Positions 7,924 through 15,906 of a stretch of DNA of 15,906 bases are shown here, in pieces. Position numbers and translations under genes: made by a program. The notes under the pieces are model-generated. The model was not told where the DNA came from. It made no database searches and worked only from the letters and a program-made list of their open reading frames with translations. Location of the stretch: the NCBI GenBank assembly GCA_022592435.1, contig JABYQS010000659.1:1-15906 (forward strand), given 5' to 3'. Origin of the DNA: Cerioporus squamosus. Its lineage: Eukaryota > Basidiomycota > Agaricomycetes > Polyporales > Polyporaceae. How positions within the stretch are numbered: the stretch's first letter is position 1; each line of letters begins with the position of its first letter.

Positions 7924-9261
7924 ATGAACCCAAGCGAAGTCATCGAGGAGGCACGCGCCAGCATCTACGACCAGGCCAACTACGAGGATCCCGTCCCGAA
8001 ATTCTGGGACACTGCATCCGGAACGATTGAGTTCGGAGTGGTGCGTCTATTGTTTTCGTCGCGGGTACTGCAGACGGCAACTAACCACCAAGCCTGTTCC
8101 CTCCCGTGACAGCGCCGCCGCGCGTCCAGAGCAGTCCTCGCCGACATCGACGCGAACACGGGCATATACCCGACCGTCCATGTCTCGCTGCTCAAACAAT
8201 CGCACGCCCCGGTGGGCGTCGCCGAACAGAACGCATTAACGCGGGCCTACCCCGAGCTCATCGCCCTCGCGGGGGACCCGGACTCGTCCGTCTCGTTGTG
8301 GCTCGTCTCTCAAGACCACGTATGTCTAACGCATAGCAGAAGCCGGGCCGTGACACGCGCTACAGAGCTTGAGAGCGAGGAAGAGTCGGAGAAGGAGAAC
8401 GGTGCTGCACATGCCGCGACGCAGGGGCATAAGTCAAACACCGCCCATGCCAAACCGTTCAAACCGCGAACCCCTCCGGCGGAGCCCCTCAGACTGGATG
8501 CACGGGCCCTGTTCAGGAACCTGGCCTTCCCGCAGGTCGTCCGAACGTCCAGTGGACGACGTAAGCCTGGTGCCCGTCCTTCCACAGCCGATGATAGATC
8601 AGACCGGATCATCCGCATAGCGGTGGACTTCAAGCCGCCTCACAGCAGGTCCGTCCGACGTACAGGCACAGTCGTGCAGGTCGTCACGAAGGCGAACCAC
8701 CTCGGGCGGAGCGAGACGAACCAGGGCCCACGTTACAACACCAGCGGCGACATGATGTGGTCGGTCGTGTGGGACAATGCACAGTGGTTTGGGGGTGCTT
8801 GGGCGTGGCTGGGCTTTGTCGACATCGAGTCGTCGGTGGACCTGTCGGGTGGTTTGGCTGGGTCCAGCGAGGCTGTACTACCCGACAATGGCGGTGAAGA
8901 TAGACGGGCCCACGAGCCTCTCCTGGTCCTAGCTTGGACGTGCAAGAACTCCGTGCCGCCACCGAAAACCAAGCCACAACCGCGGCCTGTAGGTCGCGGG
9001 AGGGGCGCACCGACGCAGCCAGAATCGCAGCAGGATCCGTATCCGGAGTGGTACATCGTATCAATGGTAGGCAAGAGACAGGAGGAGTGGAAGGGGGTGC
9101 GACTGACACGCGAGGAGCGTGATGCGCTGGGGCTCGGACGCACGAGGCGAGAGATGGCAAGAGAGGTTGATTTGTCGGTCAAAGGGTTGCCATCGAAGCC
9201 GAATTGGGTGGAGTCGTGGTCTGATTCTAGGTTTCGGCCAGTGGTGCCCAGGGAGGAGTAG
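7924..9261 (+). CDS. Orphan tandem family, gene B
   Basis: Exon 1 is 7924-8040 and exon 2 is 8113-9261. The intron 8041-8112 has a GTGCGT donor, a CTAACC branch site and a GTGACAG acceptor, phase 0. The product is 421 residues of unknown function and the longest of the three paralogues. Exon 1 ends FWDTASGTIEFGV, matching in place the end of exon 1 in gene C (LWMNGKATLGI). Exon 2 carries DPDSSVSLWLVSQ, then a charged low-complexity insert at about 108-160, a WSVVWDNAQW block (255-264), a Pro/Gly-rich linker, and the family signature WYIVSMVGKRQ...LTREERDALGLG (around 350-381). A donor-like GTATGT at 8320 is followed by CTAAC and CATAGCAG within 20 bases, too short for an intron, and the frame stays open. 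I kept it as coding, but a longer intron in this insert cannot be excluded. No signal peptide or membrane segment is visible. Confidence 0.72.
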
Positions 9262-9527
9262 GCCCGTGGACTGCTTAATGTAGTATCAGCGTATGGGACA
9301 TGGATCATGGAAAGCGGAGCCGCTCGCACTATGTTACTCATTGATCAAATACTTATCAGTGTCTTCGGGTGGATCAATCGCTAAATCCCACCCTTGAGTA
9401 TATGGTTCATGGTTGACAAAGCGAGTCAAAGCTCACCTCTTTGAGGTCACAAAAGCAGAAGATCAGATAGACTGGACCCTTCTTAAGCCCTCGCTGTTGG
9501 CAGGTAGCAATCATACAAATCCCTCTC

Positions 9528-10422
9528 ATGTCCACATCGTACACATCGACGCCACCCAACATGGAAGGACCCAAGTTGTGGATGAACGGCAAGGCCACAC
9601 TAGGAATCGTGAGTTCAGCTTCAACCACCTGCCCTCGCAATGAGCTCCTTACTCACCACAGCGAACCCACAGCTCCAGGAACCAAGGAGCCAAACCACCG
9701 AACACTTGGAAACCGCGAAGACCGGTTACGCATCGTACATGGGCCACTACGGCGCCGTGTGGTCGGGCGCGATCCTGGGCGGCCAATACGTGCCTTGGCA
9801 AGACGTGCGCGAACAGCTGTGCGACGACCTGAACCTCCTGCTGTCGGATCCGCATCCGCGACTATATCTGTCCTTCCTCGAGGCGAGGTACATCCCGGAT
9901 CAACGACGAACGGACATACTGTTCGACACAAATCTTACCTTCCTCGTGAAACGGTGGAACAGCGCCGCGGTGCCACCGATGGAGGCACAGCGCATAGGCA
10001 TGGCGCGCTGTTTGTCTGATAACCACGAGGCGTGCCGCGTCAAATGGGACTCCGGCGGCTTCTCAGGAGCAGCGACGCACCTCGGGTTCACTCTCGAGGT
10101 GGATACATCACCACTGCGGGCACCGTTCGTCCACCTGGAGTGGCGCCAACGCGATGTCAGAGTGTTGATGTTGTTCAAGAAGCAAACCGCGACTACGCAT
10201 GAACAGTTATCGAACGAGGAGAGAGCACGCCTAGGAATTGGAATGACCCACCAAGATGTGGAGGCGGCGTATGTTCTGTCTACCTTGCAGAGGAAGTGGG
10301 TGGTCTTCGACGGCAACCAGAAGGCTCATCATATCGAAGACGCTCCTGTCAAGCCTGCTCTGCCTTCGGGGACTGGGACGGTTCAGCGCAAAAGGAGCAG
10401 GATCGGACTGCAATTACAATAG
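9528..10422 (+). CDS. Orphan tandem family, gene C
   Basis: Exon 1 is 9528-9608 and exon 2 is 9673-10422. The intron 9609-9672 (64 bases) is GTGAGT...CCCACAG, phase 0. The product is 276 residues. A single-exon model from ATG 9640 (260 residues) is also open. I prefer the spliced model because it restores a short exon 1 ending LWMNGKATLGI, with the same size, phase and motif as exon 1 of gene B. Exon 2 has YMGHYGAVWSG (compare YLGTYRIVWD in A), DPHPRLYLSFLEARY (compare DPDSSVSLWLVSQ in B), CRVKWDSGGFSG (151-159), FVHLEWRQ, and the signature VRVLMLFKKQ...LSNEERARLGIG (206-217). The C-terminus is basic (QRKRSR) and could be a nuclear localisation signal. Function unknown. It ends 67 bases from the convergent RSE1 gene. 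Confidence 0.75.
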
Positions 10423-10489
10423 CAAAAGTAGATAACATACATGTACAAGTGTGACAGACACGGCTACAATGCACCACGATACCGCTCTT
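10423..10489. other. Convergent 3' ends of gene C and RSE1
   Basis: Only 67 bases separate the two stop codons on opposite strands. Fungal 3' UTRs usually exceed this, so the transcripts very probably overlap antisense. The stretch is A-rich on the plus strand (atagcaaaagtagataacat). Confidence 0.7.
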
Positions 10490-13400
10490 TCAGAAGCCGC
10501 TTGCAGTGACGCGCAACTGCTCGAGTTTCTTGAGCACCTCGCCGACCATCCGGTCGAGCTCGCCCGCGATCGTGCTCTGCTTGTTCGCAGGAAGTTTCGC
10601 GAATGACTCGCACAGGTCCCCGTCGACGACAGCCTTGACCGGGACATAATAACCACGCCACGCGAGATGATCACGACCGACGAGACTGAGCTGCTCTGTC
10701 CGCATATGCTGCTCGAGCGTCGTGAGAAGGTCGACGTCTTCCTTGGACACGAACGGGACGAGGATGCCGATCGTCCCATGTAAGCATGTGTACAAGATGA
10801 CCTCACGGCCACCAGCAACAAGCGAGACCTTGTTCAGGGAGGTGACGATGTCGCCTATGTGGAAGTGCGCGAGCATCGCTGTTTTATGGGGTGCTCCGAA
10901 AAGGACGCCCTTCTCGTGCAGGATACCGGCGCCTGTTGGGTCGTCGTCAACTTGGTCTGACACCTTCGGGTCGAGGCGGTTGACGAAGACGTTTCCAAAG
11001 CGATCTCCAGCGACCACAGTGTTGTAGTCCAACATAGTCGTTGCGGTAACCCAGCGAGGTTGCACGTCATCAGCAAAGGTCAGCAGTCGATTTTCTGGCG
11101 CCTTGTAGACCGCGTAGAAGACGGATTCCTGCATGTCGCCCACGATAATTCTTGAGCCTTGCGTGTTCAGCGTGACGATGGCAGAGCTGAAGTTCTATAT
11201 GATGCATTCGGTGAGATGACGCCAATATCAAGACAGATGCGACATACTTTGTTCTCTACTTTGCGCAGCAGCTTCTTCTTTCCAATATCGTACAATCGGA
11301 GAGCCTTTCCGACACCGGCTATGAGCTTGCCCTGGAACGCCATGATGGCTAGAGGTACGTCGTTGGTCTCCGTCTAGTCGCACAACACTATGAGCTCTGT
11401 GGTCACAAGTGATAAAACGGGACAACAGACCTTGTGAAGCAGCTCCAGTTCGCGACCGTCATTCACGAACCGGTATGTCCGTAGGAAACCGCTTGTACAT
11501 GAACGAGGGGCGAGGAAGGTGTCCTGGGCAGTGCCCACTACGAGGTGCAACTCATTGTTCTTCGCGGAGAACGGCACGATAGCGATCGAGAATGCAGCCT
11601 CGTTGTTGTCAAGGTGTATGACGCTGACTGTCTGCGACTGCACCAGCCAGAATGGTCAGCGAACGTTCGTCGACAATCCTCGTATAGAAGCTCACCTCGA
11701 GAGGGTTGATGATACGTATACATGACGCCCAAGTACCCGCGGGAGCCTTCGGGCGCCCAAACTGCTCTGGCGGAAGCGACACCATCTCCTCGTCGACCAT
11801 CTTTCCCTGGGCGCGCTGGCGGGAAGTCGCGATTAGTGACCATACCGAAGTTCATGCTAAAGACGACTCACGAGCTCCTGCAACTTCTTATTAGCTGCCT
11901 CCTCGCCCATTACGCGATGGTCGCCTTCGATGAGGTACATAAGACCATTGTGCGGATGGGGGATGAACTTGCGCGGCGTGTACGACAGCGGCATCGAGTC
12001 TTGCTTGAGCTTCGTTCCAAGTTTGGGGATTTGGAAAATCCTGTCAGATGGAGACAGTGAGCATACAGTTGCATCAGCATGGAGTATGAGAAGAGGAGCG
12101 GGAGGCCTCAGTAGGAACAATTGTATATTAAATCAACACATGCACCGCGATGCGTTCGCGGCGCATTCAAAGGGTGGTGATGGATTGTCATCGTCGGGAC
12201 CAAAGGCAAGATTGCGCCAAGGCTAGCGAATGAGAAAGTTACACTCACCTGAGCAAGCTCCCCGAGATACCAATCAAACCCTCCTGGCACAACTCCGCCG
12301 AGAAGCTCCATGCATAGTCAAGGTTCTCGAAGATGAGTGGCGTGAAGTGCATGAAGTTCTGATACGTGTAGTTGAGCCACGGGCGAGATGACAGGGCGAG
12401 GATGGCGGGGTTGCGCTGGATGTTCACGCGAAGGAGACGGATGGGGCGCGTGCCAAGGAAGCGCGTCCGCGTGTCCGTCAGCTGCCCGTTGATGGGGTCG
12501 AGGACTGTGCGGAGCAGCACGCCATTCTGCAGACCGATGTTGACGAAGGTCGTGGGCTGCGTCTTATTGATGCCTGCGTCGAGCATGTCGGCGATGCAGA
12601 TAGCCGAAGGTGGTGCAGTCAGGGCTTGCAAACTGATCGTCTCGAGTGTGCTTTCCGGGTCAAGCGACACTATACGGACCGTTTGATCCTCGCATCCGAC
12701 GGCCTGGAGGAAAGGTGAGCAGGATTTTGAAGGAAGCCCAGGGAAGCACTCACCAAAAAGGGCGTCCGCTGTCGTCCTTCAGGCACCTCCGCGACGCTGA
12801 GGGCAAGGACGGTGCTACCCATGGCCTTCCGGTCCTGGTACTCGTTCAACTGGCCGTCGAGGTCCAATTCAAAGTACACAAGTTCCGCTGAGCTCAAGGC
12901 CACCACGACTTGACGCTTGTTGGTCGTCGCGCATACAATCGTTTTCCCCGATGGCACCCTCCACTCGTTCACGCGGCGGTCTGACAGGACATGACGAATA
13001 CCATGGGGATGGACCTGCAGCAGTGCGTCTGCACCGATCTGCTGCACCGCGAGAGTCGGAGCCGACGAGAGGAAGCCAGTGTCTTGAACTTCTTCGATCG
13101 TCTCACCAATGCAGAGCACAAGCGTGCCGTTGACGAAGGACAGGATGATGTAGGAGTCGTACGGATCTGGAGAAATGTCATTAGCGGGTACAATGATGGT
13201 GGTGCACACAAATGCTTACCATCCTCCTTCAGCTTCGTTGTCCACACGGCATTGGGGATACCAGGAAGATCCGAACTGACAACTTCCTCGACTTCCAGAC
13301 CATGTCGCAGCGTCCGGAACGTACTCCTTGCCCCTCTGCCACATGCAGCAAAAATCTGAGGGGTGTCAGAGTTGGGAAGCATGTTCATGACCTTCGCATC

Positions 13401-14893
13401 TATGATCGGGCACAAGGAGTCCAGTTCGTCGACGAGTGTCAGGTTGTCCAGCGGGCGCGGTCGGAAGTACGCTCGGGGAAGTGGTGCTGTGGGGTCGGCC
13501 ATGCCATAGGAAGGGTAGTCCGCCGAGCTGAATTCCGGTTCGTTATCATCGTCACCCAACTTCTGGAACTGATAGAAGTAGCTAGATGCGCATGAGTTTA
13601 GCACGTTATCTGGCATAGATTAGATCGTGCACTCACTGGTTCCCAAATTCTGACGCTACGAATAAGAAACCTGACTTCAGAATGCATAGACCGGACGCAA
13701 CAGGAACTGTGTCAAAGTACTTGATTTTGACCGCCTTCACATCCTGCTCCTCATGTTCAATAGTGACCTTGTACAAGTCGCCCTCCTCGCTTTGCAGGAG
13801 GAAGAAGAACGCGCCCTGTACATATATGGATCGTCAGTGTCTCCGCTGAGACTCATGCGAGGCATTACGCACCTTCATTTTGTGCATGACGGCCGCGGTG
13901 ATGATGAGCCCCCGTTCCGTATCCTCTAATGGGTGCCGCCTCCTCGGTATGGGAATGCGATGTTGTGGTGCGTCCATATGGCGGTAGATGATGTGGTCTT
14001 CGCAACATACAAGTACGCCGGATGGTCCGTCGTAGCGATCCGACGTAGCGAGCTGCCCGCCGGGCACTTGCACAAGCAGGTTGGCCCGAGGGTCCGTGGG
14101 CTCGCTCCATTTTCGGACGACATGGTTGAGACCAAGATCCAGTTCGTAGTACGTCAACATCTATTCGAATGACTTCCCTCAGCACGGGCCTCGATTCTAG
14201 AAGGAGTTCAACCCACCTTTTCGGCATTGTTGAACGCTTCTCCTGTAGGATCCTGATCGGACTCCGAGTAGTCCACCTCCAGCGCAGCGAATGTCGGGTT
14301 TTCGAAACCAACATCGAGTCCAACGATGTGGTGGATAATGGCATTGTTTTTATGGGCTTCCAGGGGCGAGGAGATTGTAAGGTTCGCAGCTGCATCTCGG
14401 TTGAGGATGTATACCAACTTGGCCTTCTCCGTAGCCGCAATCATGACGCTACGCCCTTTCGGGTCGGTAGCCAGAAACTGACCGGGCACTATACGCCTCG
14501 CGCCAGACTTGCCGTATGTCTCCTGATGGACCTTGACGAAGCTGCTCGTCTTGGGGTCATAGTCCAGGATAACGATACGGCCGGAGTCGGAGCCTACGAT
14601 CACATAGTCTAAGAAAACGGAGGAAGTGAATACGGCAAAACATAAACGGACACGTACAAGGGCGCACCCTTGGTACCACCAGTTAGTCGGAAGGCGGAGA
14701 GTGACCGTATGGACCCAAATACGTCCGTCGCAACGACAGTCTGAACTTTGCCGCTTTGCACATCAGGGCGGAGGAGCTCAAGACGAGTACCACGAGAGAC
14801 GACGATTTCTTGCGTTCGCGAACCAGAGAAGTTGCCCGCGACCGCGTGCGTAATCGCAGTCGGGGGCTGCAGAGTGAGGTTGTACAAGTGCAT
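10490..14893 (-). CDS. RSE1: Pre-mRNA-splicing factor RSE1 (SF3b subunit 3, SF3B3/SAP130)
   Basis: Twelve exons: 14893-14668, 14608-14217, 14160-13873, 13815-13637, 13581-13220, 13166-12754, 12703-12249, 12040-11872, 11815-11696, 11637-11431, 11373-11248 and 11194-10490. Phases close to 1213 residues, against 1217 in human SF3B3. It begins MHLYNLTLQ, then [40 protein letters not shown] and [11 protein letters not shown], all near-identical to the family. Later landmarks are [52 protein letters not shown] and [15 protein letters not shown]; the C-terminus is LRVTASGF. The protein is three beta-propellers (MMS1_N and CPSF_A regions). It acts in the U2 snRNP SF3b complex with SF3B1, supporting branch-site recognition in the nucleus. 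Eleven GT-AG introns are 50-59 bases, except intron 7 (208 bases). DDB1 and CPSF160 are relatives, but the start and end sequences are specific to SF3B3. Confidence 0.97.
12041..12248 (-). other. Intron 7 of RSE1, unusually long, with a strong hairpin
   Basis: The intron runs from GTGAGTGTAAC to CATCTGACAG and is nearly four times as long as its ten siblings in the gene. Inside it, 12140-12166 forms an 11-bp stem with a 5-base loop (ATGCGCCGCGA, loop ACGCA, TCGCGGTGCAT on the minus strand), with one G-U pair in the transcript. The flanks are clean coding sequence (GSLL|RIFQIP), so the intron boundaries are firm. Confidence 0.85.
12140..12166 (-). repeat. Perfect-stem inverted repeat in RSE1 intron 7
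   Basis: The arms 12140-12150 and 12156-12166 are complementary over 11 positions, ten Watson-Crick and one G-U in the minus-strand RNA. They are separated by five bases. The stem is GC-rich and should fold stably in the pre-mRNA. Confidence 0.8.
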
Positions 14894-15197
14894 CACGACA
14901 GCCGAGCGAAGGAAATCGACAGCAAGTCTACAGAGCCCCGAGTGTCGAGTAGGTCGACGGCGACGGCGGTGAGGGCAGACGACGCGACGACGGGCGAGCA
15001 GGAACAGGAGGAGGACTCCGACTGGAGGACTTGAGGCGCGTCGGGGTCGCAGAAAGGCGGTTCTGGGGTCCGCCAGTTGAGCGACACAACTGAGGACACT
15101 TGGCACCCCTTGAAGTAGACGCCCATAACAATTTCTTCGCGCTCCGGGTGGCTGCTCAGTTTCCTGCGTATTTACCCTCCTCGAGCTCCGTGCATTC
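14894..15197. promoter_or_regulatory. Divergent promoter region between RSE1 and UTP25
   Basis: These 304 bases separate two start codons facing apart, so both housekeeping genes must share this region for promoters and 5' UTRs. It is GC-rich near 14950-15000 (gacggcgacggcggtgagg) and has no TATA box that I can see, as expected for housekeeping genes. Open frames crossing it are shadows. Confidence 0.7.
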
Positions 15198-15906
15198 ATG
15201 GCCATCGACGACTCCAGTTCTACTACAACACGCTTGCTGACGCTGCTAAATGTCTCCGCGACAAAGGCAGGCAAACGCAAGCGTACCTATGAAGAAACCA
15301 AACCTGTGGAGAAGCTGAACAAAAGGCGCGCTGTGCAATTTGCAGCGTCCGAAGAAACAAATGGGAACGTAGAGCAGGCGGCAGCAACGGCGGAGGCGGT
15401 AGTAGAGGGCGAGCCTGAGGGGAAGAAGGTTGCAGAGACGGAGGAGGAAGAGGAGGAAGGCGGTGCGTGTACTGAACTGTAACCCGCCGAGCTGCTGCCA
15501 AGTTCCGTTCGCAGAGGTGGCCGCGGACCCATACGAGTCGCACTTTGGTCTTTCTCCGACTGCATTGACGGAGCAGTCCCGCGAAGCTGTAGACCAACGC
15601 ACATGGTCGACAAAACGAGACAAGCTGGGCAAGCTCGGAAGTGTGGTAGTGTCTGTACCGGAAGGAGTGGACAGCTCTAGCGCGAGTAGCTCGAAGCACA
15701 AGGTGTGTCTGAGTGCTGAGACGTACGTTCGGACCAGTCACATACCCTTCACCAGATATCAGAAAGAATGAAGGAGCCTTTGGTGGCCAGACAAGCGAAA
15801 CTTCCCCGAGGCGAGTAGCTAGCGATGCCCAGCTCATTCAAGTACTAACAGTGCGCAGAGGTTGTGGAGCTTCAAAACGACTTTCTCGACGCGCTTGCGT
15901 CCTATC
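15198..15906 (+). CDS. UTP25: U3 snoRNA-associated protein 25 (UTP25/DEF family), 5' part (runs off the right edge)
   Basis: Exons are 15198-15462, 15515-15702, 15756-15810 and 15859 onward. Introns 1 and 2 are GT-AG (52 and 53 bases). Intron 3 (15811-15858) starts GC. Visible protein: an N-terminus with LLTLLNVSA, then KRKRTYEE and LNKRRAVQF, an acidic Glu-rich tract (about 60-88), EVAADPYESHFG, a W...LGKLGS segment, ISERMKEPL, and VVELQNDFLDALASY at the edge. The D-P-[FY]-x-x-H-F and LQ-x-x-[FL]-L-x-x-x-x-x-Y motifs are, from memory, typical of Utp25/digestive-organ-expansion-factor proteins. These belong to the nucleolar small-subunit processome and act in 18S rRNA maturation; they resemble DEAD-box helicases without the catalytic motifs. 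The helicase-like core lies beyond the window. For exon 3 the acceptor CACCAG at 15755 is used because the next AG (15762) puts a stop in frame. Confidence 0.85.
15811..15858 (+). other. GC-AG intron (intron 3 of UTP25)
   Basis: The donor is CCCCGAG|GCGAGT and the acceptor is GTGCGCAG, with a perfect TACTAAC branch site at 15843-15849. This joins LPR to EVVELQNDFLDALASY in frame. The nearby GT at 15815 gives the wrong frame with any acceptor here. At 48 bases it is the shortest intron modelled in the window. Confidence 0.75.

Noticed and set aside
14609..15280. Extended N-terminus for RSE1 (223-codon frame) or a separate gene across the divergent promoter
   Set aside because: The family starts at MHLYNLTLQ (14893); the extension crosses the UTP25 start and is low in complexity.
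1..15906. CRISPR arrays, insertion sequences or prokaryotic operons
   Set aside because: No regularly spaced repeats, transposase motifs or ribosome binding sites; intron-containing genes throughout show a eukaryotic nuclear origin.

Overview
The window looks like nuclear DNA from a basidiomycete fungus, probably an Agaricomycete. It is GC-rich and gene-dense. Its genes are split by very short introns (about 50-85 bases) with GTRNGT-like donors and CTNAC/CTGAC branch sites. It mixes conserved eukaryotic housekeeping genes with small secreted and lineage-specific proteins. Exon models were built by hand from splice signals, reading frame and remembered family conservation. No alignment or database search was run.

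Layout, left to right. (1) 1-829, minus: 5' part of an Arg/Asp/Ser-rich protein that resembles the N-terminus of NKAP, a spliceosome-associated factor; it runs off the left edge. (2) 1602-2250 and 2773-3493, minus: two tandem Ohr/OsmC-family peroxide-reductase genes, both with mitochondrial-type leaders. Ohr1 has one intron and Ohr2 has three; the shared intron is GT-AG in one copy and GC-AG in the other. (3) 3494-5322: about 1.8 kb with no convincing gene, ending in a TATA box. (4) 5323-5801, plus: a small secreted Cys-containing protein whose signal peptide and mature part are in different frames, so it carries a one-base lesion or a sequence error. (5) 6681-10422, plus: three tandem genes (called A, B and C here) for one unrecognised protein family. 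They share a first-exon/intron layout and a C-terminal motif, K-[RK]-Q...L-[TS]-x-x-E-R-x-x-L-G. This is the least described content of the window. (6) 10490-14893, minus: a complete 12-exon RSE1/SF3B3 gene, a U2 snRNP SF3b subunit, ending tail-to-tail 67 bases from gene C. (7) 15198-15906, plus: the 5' part of UTP25, an SSU processome factor, divergent from RSE1 and running off the right edge; it also contains a GC-AG intron.

Functionally, the edges hold RNA-processing housekeeping genes (NKAP-like, RSE1, UTP25). The Ohr pair would detoxify organic hydroperoxides, probably in mitochondria. The middle is accessory: a damaged secreted-protein gene and a locally expanded orphan family of unknown function.
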